From Novosphingobium sp. (GTDB taxonomy: Bacteria; Pseudomonadota; Alphaproteobacteria; Sphingomonadales; Sphingomonadaceae), in contig DAICYJ010000053.1 of assembly GCA_027311705.1 (NCBI GenBank), positions 1 through 39,353 on the forward strand: 39,353 nucleotides of DNA, written 5' to 3'. Position 1 is the stretch's first letter; the number at the start of each line of letters is the position of its first letter. Shown piece after piece: positions 1-8,828 of the stretch. Position numbers and translations under genes: made by a program. Under the pieces are notes generated by a model that worked only from the letters and a program-made list of their open reading frames with translations, did not search any database and was not told where the DNA came from.

Positions 1-181
1 CCGCCGCATCGAGGACAAGTTCCCGGCCAAGGGCGGTGCGCCCGAAGCGCCGCCGCTGCCGCGCATCGAGCTGATGTGGGAACGTCGCGATCGCGCGCGC
101 GCGTGGCCCGGCTACCTGTTCGCTGCGGTGATCGGCGCTGCGGCTGTCGCCGGGGGAAGCTGGCTGGGGTGGTGGGGATGA
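1..181 (+). CDS. ubiB: C-terminal end of a membrane protein, probably UbiB
   Basis: Only the last 59 codons are inside the window, read in the frame starting at base 2 and ending in TGA at 179-181. The visible tail is a charged, proline-rich stretch followed by one hydrophobic membrane segment (GYLFAAVIGAAAVAGG) and a short Gly/Trp end. The UbiB family (ABC1/ADCK-like, ubiquinone biosynthesis) ends in membrane helices. In sphingomonads and other alphaproteobacteria ubiB commonly lies just before coaBC and dut, which follow here. The identification is therefore inferred from context plus the tail shape; no kinase-like motif is visible. The stop overlaps the next start as ATGA, so the acyltransferase downstream is probably translationally coupled. 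Confidence 0.6.
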   Translation, partial: RRIEDKFPAKGGAPEAPPLPRIELMWERRDRARAWPGYLFAAVIGAAAVAGGSWLGWWG

Positions 182-1290
182 GTACTGCAATGTCCGGCCT
201 GCGCCTAGAAAAGCGCCACTTCAGCGCGCTCGATCTCTCGCGCCTGCTTGCCGCCTGCGCCGTGCTGTTCTGGCATTACCAGCACTTCTTCGTGCCGCCG
301 GTGGAATACGGCTTCCACGTCCGCCGCGAAGCGGTGACGCCGCTGTACCACCAGTTGTCATGGCTGTTCGATTATGGGCATGTCGCGGTCCAGTATTTCT
401 GGGCCGTCTCCGGCTTCGTCTTCGCTCACGTCTATCTGGCAGACAAGAACGCCCAGGGCCGGTTCTGGCTGGCCCGAGTTGCCCGCCTGTGGCCGCTGCA
501 CCTGCTCACGCTCATGCTCGTGGCGGTGATGCAGGCGGCCTATAACGGCATCAACGGCACCGATTTCATCTATCACCAGCAGGATATGAAGCATTTCCTG
601 CTCGCCCTGCCGCTTGCGCATTATTGGGGCTGGCAGGTCAACCAGTCGTTCAACGGCCCTTCGTGGTCGCTGTCGACCGAAATCCTCGCCTATGCCGCGT
701 TCTGGGTCCTTCTGCCCGCGCTGCGCCGTGCGCCGCTGATGCTGGCGCTGCCAGTGGCGGTGCTGTGCCTCGGCCTGTTTTTCGCCGGCGCGCCCAACCA
801 GCCGGTCGCCACCTGCATCGGCTTCTTCTTCGGCGGCGCGGCGGTTTATGGCATGGCCCTGCGCGGCTGGCTGCGCCCCGCCAGCCTGATCGCACTGGGC
901 CTCGGCTGCGTCGCGCTCGCGTTTGCGGCGGGCAAGCTGCTCCATTCCGAGGACGGCGCCACGCTCGCCGGCACTTTCGCCGCGCTGTTCCTCACCCTCG
1001 CCATCGATTTCGCCGACAAGCGCGATGTGCTCAAGATCGGCCGCCAGCTGGGCGATGCCTCTTACGGCATCTACCTGTGGCACTTCCCGCTGCAACTCGC
1101 GCTCGTGCTGCTGATCGACGAAACGCTGGGCAGCCGCGATATCGCCCGCCAGCCGGCTTTCCTACTGTTCTTCGTGCTCGCCAGCATCCTCACCGGCTTC
1201 GCCTCGCACAAATGGATCGAACGCCCAGCCCAGCGCGCGGTGCAAAACCTCGCGCGCCGGATCAGGGATACGCGCCCAGCGACTGCCTAA
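178..1290 (+). CDS. Acyltransferase 3 (OafA/YrhL-type) integral membrane protein
   Basis: A 370-residue polytopic membrane protein of the acyltransferase 3 family. These enzymes move acetyl or other acyl groups onto sugars or lipids at the cytoplasmic membrane; the acceptor cannot be told from sequence. The family's N-terminal features are visible: SALDLSRLLAACAVLFWHYQHFF near residues 16-38, where Arg and His match the conserved R...H of the first helix, and a later SFNGPSWSLSTEILAY block. The C-terminus has SYGIYLWHFPLQ, also typical. The open frame extends upstream, but ATG 178 overlaps the preceding stop by 4 bases (ATGA) and puts the first helix at the usual place; ATG 190 is the alternative. 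Its 3' end overlaps the opposite-strand gene by 4 bases. Confidence 0.88.
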   Translation: MSTAMSGLRLEKRHFSALDLSRLLAACAVLFWHYQHFFVPPVEYGFHVRREAVTPLYHQLSWLFDYGHVAVQYFWAVSGFVFAHVYLADKNAQGRFWLARVARLWPLHLLTLMLVAVMQAAYNGINGTDFIYHQQDMKHFLLALPLAHYWGWQVNQSFNGPSWSLSTEILAYAAFWVLLPALRRAPLMLALPVAVLCLGLFFAGAPNQPVATCIGFFFGGAAVYGMALRGWLRPASLIALGLGCVALAFAAGKLLHSEDGATLAGTFAALFLTLAIDFADKRDVLKIGRQLGDASYGIYLWHFPLQLALVLLIDETLGSRDIARQPAFLLFFVLASILTGFASHKWIERPAQRAVQNLARRIRDTRPATA

Positions 1291-1685
1291 GCCGCGATTT
1301 CTTCCAGCCGGTGATGCGGCAGCAAACGCCACGCGGCGAACAGCACCACCACATGGAACGCCTCGACCAGCATCGGCACCGCCCACCCGAAATAAGGGCC
1401 GACGACCACCAGATTCACCGCCCGCGCCGTCAGCGCCACGGCAAACAGCAGGCCCGGCACCAGCAGCAGGTCGCCATTGCGCCGCCACGCGCCCCACATC
1501 ATGCAAAACGCCGCCACGCCGAAGAACGCGGTAAAGTCGGCGCGCATCGTCGAAAGCCCGGCCACGCCCACCGGCGCGACGCTCAGGATTTTGCCGGCAT
1601 CCTGCGGTCCGATCAGAAACGAGATCGCCATGAACAGGTCGAACAGTCCGGCGAGGAAAATCAGCGCGGTAAGGACGAAACGCAT
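1287..1685 (-). CDS. Small four-helix membrane protein (DUF4345-like)
   Basis: A 132-residue protein with about four hydrophobic segments, starting MRFVLTALIFLAGLFDLFMA and ending in a charged PHHRLEEIAA tail. Conserved-looking blocks are LRADFTAFF, WGAWRRNGDLLLVP and RAVNLVV, which resemble the DUF4345 family of uncharacterised membrane proteins; I assign the family from memory with moderate certainty. The start at 1685 is preferred over an upstream in-frame ATG because the intervening 28 residues are not hydrophobic and look like leader sequence. It converges with the acyltransferase (4-base overlap) and is divergent from coaBC (92-bp gap). No function can be given. Confidence 0.7.
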   Translation of the reverse strand: MRFVLTALIFLAGLFDLFMAISFLIGPQDAGKILSVAPVGVAGLSTMRADFTAFFGVAAFCMMWGAWRRNGDLLLVPGLLFAVALTARAVNLVVVGPYFGWAVPMLVEAFHVVVLFAAWRLLPHHRLEEIAA

Positions 1686-1777
1686 AAGGCACTCTCCATT
1701 CGCGCGCACTGTGGCCCATCCCGGCCCCTCACGCAAAAGCATTGCGCGCAATCCGGCACCATTGCACAAGCGCGCCC

Positions 1778-2968
1778 ATGCAACCCAAACGCATCCTGCT
1801 CATCGTCGGCGGCGGCATCGCGGCCTACAAGGCCTGCGAACTCGTCCGCCTGATCCGCAAGAACGGAGGCGAAGTCACCTGTGTCCTCACCGAGGGCGGC
1901 GCGCACTTCGTCACCGCGATGACGCTGGCGGCGCTCAGCGAGAACCCCGTCCACACCACGCTGTGGGATTTGAAAAATGAAGTCGAGATGGGCCACATCC
2001 AGCTCTCGCGGCAGGCCGATCTCGTCGTCGTCTGCCCCGCCACGGCGGACCTGATGGCGAAAATGGCCGCCGGCATCGCCGACGATCTCGCCACCACCCT
2101 GCTCCTCGCCACCGACAAGCCGGTCATGGCCGTGCCCGCGATGAACGTGCGCATGTGGCAACACGCCGCCACCCAGCGCAACGTCGCCACCCTGCGCGCC
2201 AGCGGCGTCACTGTGCTCGATCCCGATGAAGGCGCAATGGCCTGCGGCGAATACGGCCCCGGCAGGTTGCCCGAACCGGAGGCGATCTGGAACGCGATTG
2301 CCCGTTCCGGCACCGCCCAGACCGGCCCGCTCAGCGGCAAGCACATCCTCATCACCGCCGGCCCCACCCACGAACCGATCGACCCGGTGCGCTACATCGC
2401 CAACCGCTCCAGCGGCAAACAGGGCTTCGCCATCTCCGCCGCCGCCGCATTGGCCGGCGCGCGAGTCACTTTGATCGCGGGTCCGGTCAGCCTGGCCACC
2501 CCGCCCGGCGTCGCCCGCATAAACGTCGAAACCGCGCGCCAGATGGCCGCCGCCGTCGATGCCGCGCTGCCCGCCGACGTCGCGGTGATGGTCGCCGCCG
2601 TGGCAGACTGGCGCGCGGCAGACGCCGCCCCGCAAAAGCTCAAGAAGGACGGCACTGGCCAGATCCCGCCGCTGCACTTGGCCGAAAACCCGGACATCCT
2701 CGCCACCCTCGCCCGCGCCGCCAACCGCCCGCCGCTGGTGATCGGCTTCGCCGCCGAAACCGAAAACATCATCGCCCATGCTCAAGCCAAACTGGCGCGC
2801 AAGGGCGCAGACTGGATCGTCGCTAACGATGTGTCGGGAGACGTCATGGGCGGCGCCAGCAACACCGTCCACATCGTCACCGCAGCGGGCGTCGAGAGCC
2901 TGCCCGAAATGCCCAAGGACGCGGTCGCCACCGCGCTCGTTCAAAGGATCGCCGATGCACTCCGTTGA
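1778..2968 (+). CDS. coaBC: Bifunctional phosphopantothenoylcysteine decarboxylase/phosphopantothenate-cysteine ligase
   Basis: A 396-residue cytoplasmic enzyme carrying out two steps of coenzyme A synthesis: joining cysteine to 4'-phosphopantothenate and decarboxylating the product. The N-terminal flavin-binding CoaC half shows [18 protein letters not shown] near residues 7-24, PAMNVRMW (the PXMNXXMW substrate motif) and [13 protein letters not shown], which carries the active-site cysteine. The CoaB half begins at [17 protein letters not shown], continues with NRSSGKQG and ends with the ligase region containing KLKKDG and [11 protein letters not shown] 1778 is chosen because it starts directly before the flavodoxin-like strand. 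The 3' end overlaps the dut start by 14 bases, so the two are almost certainly co-transcribed and coupled. Confidence 0.97.
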   Translation: MQPKRILLIVGGGIAAYKACELVRLIRKNGGEVTCVLTEGGAHFVTAMTLAALSENPVHTTLWDLKNEVEMGHIQLSRQADLVVVCPATADLMAKMAAGIADDLATTLLLATDKPVMAVPAMNVRMWQHAATQRNVATLRASGVTVLDPDEGAMACGEYGPGRLPEPEAIWNAIARSGTAQTGPLSGKHILITAGPTHEPIDPVRYIANRSSGKQGFAISAAAALAGARVTLIAGPVSLATPPGVARINVETARQMAAAVDAALPADVAVMVAAVADWRAADAAPQKLKKDGTGQIPPLHLAENPDILATLARAANRPPLVIGFAAETENIIAHAQAKLARKGADWIVANDVSGDVMGGASNTVHIVTAAGVESLPEMPKDAVATALVQRIADALR

Positions 2969-3425
2969 CCCCACTCCCGTCCTGATCAAGCGCCTGCCCG
3001 GCAACGAAGACCTGCCCCTCCCCGCCTACGCCACCGAAGGCGCCGCCGGCATGGACGTGGTCGCGGCCGAAGACGTGGACCTCGCCCCCGGCGCACGCCA
3101 CGCGGTCGCGACGGGCCTCGCCGTCGCCATCCCGGCTGGCTACGAAATCCAGGTCCGCCCCCGCTCCGGCCTCGCGTTCAAATACGGCGTCACCGTCGCC
3201 AACGCTCCCGGCACGATCGACAGCGACTATCGCGGCGAACTCAAGGTGATCCTGATAAACCTCGGCGCAGAAGCCTTCGAAGTCCGCCGAGGCGACCGCG
3301 TGGCGCAACTGGTCCTGGCCCCGGTAACGCGCGGTTCGTGGCTGGAAGTCGAGGAACTGGACGTCACTGCGCGCGGCGAAGGCGGGTTTGGCTCGACGGG
3401 TGGGCTGGCGGCACTGCGGGGGTAA
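2955..3425 (+). CDS. dut: dUTP diphosphatase
   Basis: A 156-residue dUTPase, which hydrolyses dUTP to dUMP and pyrophosphate so that uracil is kept out of DNA and dUMP is available for thymidylate synthesis; the family works as a trimer. All five family motifs are visible in order: AAGMDV (catalytic-metal Asp), [17 protein letters not shown] (with the catalytic Asp), RVAQLV, and the C-terminal glycine-rich arm [13 protein letters not shown] 2955 gives a normal-length protein; the longer open frame upstream lies inside coaBC. Gene order coaBC-dut with overlap is common in alphaproteobacteria. Confidence 0.97.
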   Translation: MHSVDPTPVLIKRLPGNEDLPLPAYATEGAAGMDVVAAEDVDLAPGARHAVATGLAVAIPAGYEIQVRPRSGLAFKYGVTVANAPGTIDSDYRGELKVILINLGAEAFEVRRGDRVAQLVLAPVTRGSWLEVEELDVTARGEGGFGSTGGLAALRG

Positions 3426-3449
3426 GGTTCAATGTCTGGAAATCGGCGG

Positions 3450-3749
3450 TTAGGTGACCATCCACCTGCGCACGAACACCCATAATGTGACGCCGGCGAA
3501 GTACGCGCCGCCTAGCGATGTCATAACAATCAAAGGCGTCAGGCCGATGCGCACGGGCGTCACTGGAATAGCGTAGAACATGTTCCGAATAATGGTGAGA
3601 AACGCGCCAACCACAGACAGAGCAATCCATGTCCGCACGGGCAGGTACCGGCAACGAAGTTCGGCATTGGAAGAGGGCGCCCGCTTCAAGATGTATGCGG
3701 TATCAGCCGATCCAAATGACTGCAACCGTAGCCACTTGGCACCAACCAA
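3450..3749 (-). CDS. Hypothetical small membrane protein
   Basis: A 99-residue open frame converging with dut. The C-terminal two-thirds has two hydrophobic segments, WIALSVVGAFLTIIRNMFYA and PLIVMTSLGGAYFAGVTLWVF, and ends RRWMVT, a plausible two-helix inner-membrane protein. The first ~35 residues are polar and I cannot tell whether they are translated. Base composition is more AT-rich than its neighbours. I do not recognise a family. A palindromic repeat (3751-3787) lies immediately upstream of the start, which leaves little room for a nearby promoter; this lowers confidence. Confidence 0.45.
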   Translation of the reverse strand: MVGAKWLRLQSFGSADTAYILKRAPSSNAELRCRYLPVRTWIALSVVGAFLTIIRNMFYAIPVTPVRIGLTPLIVMTSLGGAYFAGVTLWVFVRRWMVT

Positions 3750-3750
3750 T

Positions 3751-3787
3751 CCCCCTCCCGCTTGCGGGAGGGGTTAGGGGTGGGCAG
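3751..3787 (+). repeat. GC-rich palindromic repeat, family A copy 1
   Basis: The core CCCTCCCGCTTGCGGGAGGG is a perfect hairpin (arms CCCTCCCGC / GCGGGAGGG around two T), followed by a G-rich tail ending GTGGGCAG. The same 37 bases recur at 10129-10165 with two differences. Elements of this kind are scattered between genes in sphingomonad genomes; here it lies between two leftward genes. Confidence 0.85.
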
Positions 3788-3840
3788 CGGCACAGCGCAA
3801 AGCGCTCAGGCGCGGAGGCCAAAACCCCCGCGCCTGCGAA

Positions 3841-4551
3841 TCACTTCTTCTTTTCAGGCGCCACCGAGATGCGCACCGTTTCGCCGTTGTGACCGGGGAA
3901 ATCGGTAAACATCGCCTCGACCAGATTGGGCACGAGGTAGGGCAGGCGGTTCGAGGTGGAGGCGGCTTCCGCCTTGCCTTCAAACAGGCGCTTGCCATCG
4001 GCGCGGCGGTCGATCTTCATGTCGATGCCGCTGGTGTAAACGGTCGTCACGTCGACACTGTTGAAGCCCGAACCGCCATAGAAGAACGGATCGTACCAGC
4101 CATAACCCCAGCCACGGCCGAACCCGCCGCGACCGTAAAAGCCCGGCCGACCGAACCCGCCGTAACCACCACCCCAGCCCGGACCATACCAGCCGCCCCA
4201 GTAGGGATCGGAAAAGCCCGTGCTGCGCACTTTGTCGCGACCCTGATCCACGCCGTAATCGAAGCGCACGATCAGATCGGAGTTCTGCGGGTTGCCCGGC
4301 ACATAGCCGATATTCTGCAACCGCGCGGCAACGAGGCTGGCGTATTGCGAGAATTCCAACCCGCCCTGATCGCGCGGATCATCGGCCACGATGGCGAATG
4401 TCTGGCCCGCCGGTGCAGGCAGTTCGGCCTGAAAGCGCGAAACATTGGCGTTGAAATTGGTGGCGCAGGCGCTGAGGGAAAGGAGCAAAGGCACCGCAAG
4501 CGCCATTGAAACCCGGGTCATGCGGCTGCGCTTGGTCGTTTTGACAGTCAT
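3841..4551 (-). CDS. DUF4136-type lipoprotein with a Gly/Tyr/Trp-rich insert
   Basis: A 236-residue predicted lipoprotein. The N-terminus is a basic leader (TKRSRMTR) followed by a hydrophobic stretch and lipobox LSLSAC, so the mature protein would be lipid-anchored at Cys29. The following body (FQAELPAPAGQTFAIVADD, a YASLVAARLQNIGY block and a SDLIVRFDYGVD block) and the C-terminal YTSGIDMKIDRRADGKRLFEGKA region resemble the DUF4136 family, whose function is unknown. The middle (about residues 120-170) is low-complexity, dominated by G, Y, W, F and P. ATG 4551 is chosen because it gives a clean signal peptide; the open frame continues 46 codons upstream with no such feature. Confidence 0.85.
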   Translation of the reverse strand: MTVKTTKRSRMTRVSMALAVPLLLSLSACATNFNANVSRFQAELPAPAGQTFAIVADDPRDQGGLEFSQYASLVAARLQNIGYVPGNPQNSDLIVRFDYGVDQGRDKVRSTGFSDPYWGGWYGPGWGGGYGGFGRPGFYGRGGFGRGWGYGWYDPFFYGGSGFNSVDVTTVYTSGIDMKIDRRADGKRLFEGKAEAASTSNRLPYLVPNLVEAMFTDFPGHNGETVRISVAPEKKK

Positions 4552-4662
4552 TATCGGCGACTCCTGTGTGCGGGCCCGCTCCCCCGGCAAGACTGGGCAC
4601 ACCATGGTGTTAGCATGCCCATACGCTAGGCGGGAGGTGCTGAATGCGCGTTGAACGGAGCC

Positions 4663-4678
4663 TGCAACATTTGTTGCA
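4663..4678. other. Short palindrome TGCAAC-ATTT-GTTGCA
   Basis: A perfect 6-base inverted repeat with a 4-base centre in the 158-bp gap between the DUF4136 lipoprotein and trpS. It sits about 110 bases upstream of the lipoprotein start and 32 bases past the trpS stop. It could be an operator or a chance symmetry; no T-run makes it a terminator. Confidence 0.35.
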
Positions 4679-4709
4679 TACCGGCTCATTTCATCCGATA
4701 TTCAACAAG

Positions 4710-5729
4710 TTATCCGCGAACGAGGCCCAGCGCGGTATACGCCTTGTCCAACGTCGGGGCAGCCAGCGCCCGCGCCTTTTCCGCACCCTTGCGCAGGATC
4801 GCGTCGAGCGCATCCCGGTCCTGCCGCAATTCGCGATAGCGCGCGGCCATCGGGCTCAACTTTTCGACCAGCAGTTCGCCCAGCGCCGGCTTGAATGCGC
4901 CGAAGCCCTTGCCTTCGAATTCGCGAAGCACGTCTGCCGGCGACGTTCCCGCCATCGCAGCATAGATACCGACGAGATTAGCGGCTTCGGGCCGGTCCTT
5001 CAGCCCTGCCACGTCGCCCGGCAGCGGTTCGGGATCGGTCTTGGCCTTTTTCACCTTCTGCATGATCGCGTCGGCGTCGTCCGCCAGGTTGATGCGGCTC
5101 ATGTCCGAAGGATCGGACTTGCTCATCTTGGCGCTGCCATCGCGCAGACTCATGATCCGGGCCGCTTCGGGCGGGATGATCGCTTCGGGCAGGGTGAACA
5201 CCGGCGCATCTTCGGAAGCGAAATCGTTGTTGAACTTCTGCGCAATATCGCGCGCCAGCTCAAGATGCTGCTTCTGGTCCTCGCCCACCGGCACATGCGT
5301 TGCCTGATACAGCAGCACGTCCGCCGCCTGCAGCACGGGATAGGTGAACAACGCCACCGAAGCGCCCTCGCGGTTCTTGCCCGCCTTGTCCTTCCACTGC
5401 GTCATGCGGTTCAGCCAGCCCATCCGCGCCGTGCCGTTCAGCAGCCACTGCATCTCGACATGCGCGGGCACCTGCGTCTGGTTGAACAGGATCGATCGAT
5501 CGGGATCGATCCCGCAGGCCACCAGCGCGGCCACCATCTCGCGCGTGCTGGCGGCCAGTTCCGCCGGCACATGCGGCATCGAAATGGCGTGCAGATCGGC
5601 CAGGAAATAGAGGCAGTCGTGCCCTTGCGCGGTCCATTCGTCCTGCATCGCCACCCAGTTGCGGATCGCCCCAAGGTAGTTGCCAAGGTGGAGATTGCCG
5701 GTGGGCTGGATGCCGGAAACGATACGCAT
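4710..5729 (-). CDS. trpS: Tryptophan-tRNA ligase
   Basis: A 339-residue class I aminoacyl-tRNA synthetase that charges tRNA-Trp with tryptophan using ATP. The HIGH-like signature is [12 protein letters not shown] near the N-terminus and the KMSKS loop is seen intact as [10 protein letters not shown] at about residue 200. Length is normal for the bacterial enzyme. The open frame runs 64 codons further upstream into murJ, but ATG 5729 starts with [12 protein letters not shown], the usual beginning for TrpS, so the longer version is rejected. It lies 8 bases after murJ and is probably co-transcribed with murJ and secB. Confidence 0.97.
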   Translation of the reverse strand: MRIVSGIQPTGNLHLGNYLGAIRNWVAMQDEWTAQGHDCLYFLADLHAISMPHVPAELAASTREMVAALVACGIDPDRSILFNQTQVPAHVEMQWLLNGTARMGWLNRMTQWKDKAGKNREGASVALFTYPVLQAADVLLYQATHVPVGEDQKQHLELARDIAQKFNNDFASEDAPVFTLPEAIIPPEAARIMSLRDGSAKMSKSDPSDMSRINLADDADAIMQKVKKAKTDPEPLPGDVAGLKDRPEAANLVGIYAAMAGTSPADVLREFEGKGFGAFKPALGELLVEKLSPMAARYRELRQDRDALDAILRKGAEKARALAAPTLDKAYTALGLVRG

Positions 5730-5737
5730 CGGGTCGA

Positions 5738-7315
5738 TCACTCTGTCGTCTTGCGCCTGCGCCGCAGGAGGAGTTGCAGGTCGTCCTTCGAGAAGGCCCC
5801 GAGGAGAACGGTGGCGAGCCCATAGACCACGCCGCCCGCCGAAACCAGCACGGTCAGCGCGGCAAACCGCACCAGCCATGTGCCGTGGACGTAAGGAGTC
5901 ATGTAGCCCTGCGTCAGCCACAGCACCCCGCCCATCGCCAGCGCCGCCAGCGCCAGCCGGGGCGCACGCCGCCGCAGCCGTGCGTCCGCCGCGAAATGCC
6001 CGCGCTTCACCAGCGTGCGATAGAGCATCGCCACGTTTACGGTCGAGGCTATCGCCGTCGCCAGCGGCGGCCCCATGTGTTGCAGTGGCACGATCAGCGC
6101 GAGGTTGAGCACCAGGTTCACCACCATCGACATCGTGGCATAGCGCACCGGCGTTTTCGTGTCCTGCCGCGCAAAATATCCCGGCGTCAGCACTTTCACG
6201 AGGATGTAGCTCGGCAGCCCGATCGAAAACGCCGCCAGCGCCTGCGCCGTGAAATGCGTGTCGGTGGGCGTGAACTTGCCATAGCCAAACAGCGCGGCGG
6301 CAATCGGCTCACCCGCCACCACCAGCGCCACCGTCGCCGGCAGCGTCAGCAGTAGCGCCAGTTCCATGCCCCGGTTCTGCGTGTCCATCGCGGCGGCGGT
6401 TTCTCCCCCGCCCAACTGGCGCGAGATCGTGGGCAGCAGCACGGTGCCAAGGCCAATGCCGATCAGCCCCAGCGGCAGCTGGTTCAGCCGGTCAGCCATA
6501 TAGATATAGGTCACCGATCCATGTGCCAGCAGCGATGCGGCGAGCGCAGTCGAAACCACCAGATTGATCTGCACCGCGCCGGCCCCGGCAGCGGCGGGCC
6601 AGATCAACGCCAGCAACCGCTTCACCTCAGGATTGAGCCGAGGCCAGCGCAGCTTCAGCCGCACCCCATTGCGCTGGCACGCCCACGCCAGCCACGCCAG
6701 CTGCAGCGCGCCCGAAACTGAAACGCCGATGGCCTGGTTGCGCGCGGTGACCGCCGGATCAGCGTCGTGAAACAGCAGCAGCGCCGCAATCAGCGTCACG
6801 TTCAACAGGATCGGCGCGGCGGCGTTGACCCAGAACTTGCCCAGAGAATTCAGGATGCCGCCGAACAGCGACACCACGCTGATCAGCATCAGATAGGGGA
6901 TCGTGATCCGCGACAGCAGCACCGCAAAGGCGAACTGCTCATGGCTCACCCCGTTAAACTTGCCCGAAAGCAGCAGGGTGACCGGCCAGGCGAACACTTC
7001 GAGCAGCACGGTCATCGCGAACAGCACCGGCAGCAGCACCGCCAGTGCCTGTTCGGCAAACACCAGCCCATCGGTAAGTCCGCGCCCTTCCGGGTCCGCC
7101 ACCTTGCGGTTAAACATCGGGATAAACGCCGACGCGAACGCCCCTTCGGCAAACAGCGCGCGGAACATGTTGGGCAGCCGGAATGCGACAAGGAACGCGT
7201 CCGAAGCAAAGCTCGCGCCGACATAACGCGCGAACAAGCTGTCGCGCAGCAGTCCCAGCACACGACTGACCAGTGTCAGCCCGCCGATGGTGCCGGTCGC
7301 CTTCAGGAGGTTCAT
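5738..7315 (-). CDS. murJ: Lipid II flippase MurJ
   Basis: A 525-residue MOP-superfamily membrane protein with about 14 hydrophobic segments. MurJ moves the peptidoglycan precursor lipid II across the cytoplasmic membrane. The N-terminus ([20 protein letters not shown]) and the following [19 protein letters not shown]-like block, with its conserved arginines, match the family closely; later [21 protein letters not shown] is also diagnostic. It begins 34 bases after the secB stop and is followed 8 bases later by trpS. Confidence 0.96.
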   Translation of the reverse strand: MNLLKATGTIGGLTLVSRVLGLLRDSLFARYVGASFASDAFLVAFRLPNMFRALFAEGAFASAFIPMFNRKVADPEGRGLTDGLVFAEQALAVLLPVLFAMTVLLEVFAWPVTLLLSGKFNGVSHEQFAFAVLLSRITIPYLMLISVVSLFGGILNSLGKFWVNAAAPILLNVTLIAALLLFHDADPAVTARNQAIGVSVSGALQLAWLAWACQRNGVRLKLRWPRLNPEVKRLLALIWPAAAGAGAVQINLVVSTALAASLLAHGSVTYIYMADRLNQLPLGLIGIGLGTVLLPTISRQLGGGETAAAMDTQNRGMELALLLTLPATVALVVAGEPIAAALFGYGKFTPTDTHFTAQALAAFSIGLPSYILVKVLTPGYFARQDTKTPVRYATMSMVVNLVLNLALIVPLQHMGPPLATAIASTVNVAMLYRTLVKRGHFAADARLRRRAPRLALAALAMGGVLWLTQGYMTPYVHGTWLVRFAALTVLVSAGGVVYGLATVLLGAFSKDDLQLLLRRRRKTTE

Positions 7316-7349
7316 GCCATGCTCCCCCGGCGACCGGTCATCGTAGTAA

Positions 7350-7868
7350 TCAGGCCTGGCCTACCGGCTCGCCCATTTCTTCCTGCTGGCGCTGCTGCAT
7401 TTGCGCAAAGTACAACCCGTTGAAATCGATGGGTTCCAGCATCAGCGGCGGATAGCCGGCATCGCGGATCGCGTCCGAAATGATCCGGCGCGCGAACGGG
7501 AACACCAGCCGCGGACCTTCAGCGAACAGGAACGGATGCGCCTGATCGTCGGTCACGTTGCGCATGCCGATCAGCGCGCCATAGGCCAGCTCAACGATGT
7601 AGGCGGTGCCCTGCGCACCCTTCGATGTCACAATGATCTTCAGTTCGATCTCGTGCAGTTCCTCGCTCAGCGTGCGCGCGGCGATGTTGAAATCGACCTG
7701 CGTTTCGGGCGCCAATTCCCACTGGTAGCTTTCCGGCGCGTTCGGGTTCTCTACCGACAAGTCCTTGATATACTGCGAAATCAGGCCGATCGCCGGCGCG
7801 GTGTCTTCACCGTTGGGAAGGGGCTGATCAAGATCGAGGTTGCTGATGATGTTGCCTTCGTCGGCCAT
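7350..7868 (-). CDS. secB: Protein-export chaperone SecB
   Basis: A 172-residue cytoplasmic chaperone that keeps precursors unfolded and hands them to SecA. The family core is visible: IGLISQYIKDLSVENPNAPE, the central LKIIVTSKGAQGTAYIVELAYG region and the C-terminal FPFARRIISDAIRDAGYPPL. Length is slightly above the E. coli protein because of an acidic N-terminal tail and a Gln/Glu-rich C-terminal end, both usual in alphaproteobacteria. It is divergent from the Tim44-like gene with a 261-bp gap. Confidence 0.96.
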   Translation of the reverse strand: MADEGNIISNLDLDQPLPNGEDTAPAIGLISQYIKDLSVENPNAPESYQWELAPETQVDFNIAARTLSEELHEIELKIIVTSKGAQGTAYIVELAYGALIGMRNVTDDQAHPFLFAEGPRLVFPFARRIISDAIRDAGYPPLMLEPIDFNGLYFAQMQQRQQEEMGEPVGQA

Positions 7869-7941
7869 GGCTCAAGCTTTCGTGGGTAAGGTTGCGATCA
7901 GGTTTGGCGCGCGCCTAGCACTTGGCCGGCCACGCGGCAAT

Positions 7942-7960
7942 CTAGGCCGTGACGGCCTAG
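7942..7960. promoter_or_regulatory. 19-bp palindrome between divergent secB and Tim44-like genes
   Basis: CTAGGCCGT-G-ACGGCCTAG is a perfect inverted repeat with 9-base arms and one central base. It lies in the 261-bp divergent intergenic region, 74 bases upstream of secB and about 170 upstream of the Tim44-like start. A second weaker inverted repeat (CAACGC-N11-GCGTTG) is at 7998-8020. A dimeric-regulator operator is a reasonable guess; no factor can be named. Confidence 0.4.
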
Positions 7961-8129
7961 CCACGGTCAGGGTGCAAAAAATCCGACCCGTGAGGGCAAC
8001 GCATCGTCGTCCACGCGTTGTTCATTTGTCTTTTGTACCTATTTGATGCACGGTAGCGTCGTGTTTCTTGCCCGATTGCCGCCGGTTTGGCAGTGATTCT
8101 GGTTTGAACTCCATTCGGGAAGTCTGCGT

Positions 8130-8810
8130 GTGATTGTTGAGATTGTGATCCTGGCGATGATAGCGGCCTTCCTTGGGCTCCGCCTCTATGCGGTCCTCGG
8201 CCGTCGGCCCGAACAGAACGAAGAGCCGTTGGGCCGCCGGGTGGAACAGGCCGATCCTGCGAACGCACCCCGCGCCATCGCGCCCAAGCTGCCTGCAAAG
8301 GCAGCGATCAACGGACGTCCCACTCCCGCCCCGCTGCCCGATGCGTCGGGCTTCGAACCATCCGCCGAAGCGGGCATCCGCGCCATCATCGCGGCAGACC
8401 GCCGTTTTGACGTTGGTCTGTTCGCAGTCGGCGCGCGCGGTGCCTATGGCATGGTGCTCGAAGCGTTCTGGCGCGGCGACAAGGACGAGCTTGCCCAGCT
8501 GTGCGATCGTGACGTCTACGAAGGCTTCGCTGCCGCGATCGATGCGCGCGTTGCCGCCGGCGAAACGCTGGATTCGCGCCTGATCCGCATCGAGGAAGCG
8601 AAGATCGTTGCCGCAGACTACAACGCCCCGGTCGCGCGTATCACGATGAGCTTCGTGGCCGATGTCGCCTCGGTCACACGCGATTCGAGCGGCGCGGTCA
8701 TCGCCGGTTCGCTCGATGATGCGATCGAAAGCCGCGACCTGTGGACCTTCAGCCGCGACCTCACCTCGCGCGATCCCGACTGGCTGCTCGACGAAACCGA
8801 CGAAGCCTGA
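8130..8810 (+). CDS. Tim44-like membrane-anchored protein (TimA type)
   Basis: A 226-residue protein with one N-terminal membrane anchor (IVEIVILAMIAAFLGLRLY, residues 2-20), a Pro/Ala-rich linker to about residue 85, and a C-terminal Tim44-like domain (about 90-220) starting around GIRAIIAADRRFDVGLFAVGARGAYGMV. Mitochondrial Tim44 docks the import motor; bacterial relatives are of uncertain function but in alphaproteobacteria are often found next to secB, as here. The start is GTG 8130, the first codon before the hydrophobic anchor; there is no better ATG. mltA begins 18 bases after the stop. Confidence 0.88.
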   Translation: MIVEIVILAMIAAFLGLRLYAVLGRRPEQNEEPLGRRVEQADPANAPRAIAPKLPAKAAINGRPTPAPLPDASGFEPSAEAGIRAIIAADRRFDVGLFAVGARGAYGMVLEAFWRGDKDELAQLCDRDVYEGFAAAIDARVAAGETLDSRLIRIEEAKIVAADYNAPVARITMSFVADVASVTRDSSGAVIAGSLDDAIESRDLWTFSRDLTSRDPDWLLDETDEA

Positions 8811-8828
8811 AAACACCGTTGACCTGCC

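Noticed and set aside
4644-5825. 393-codon plus-strand frame opposite trpS
   Set aside because: Antisense shadow; trpS has both synthetase signatures.
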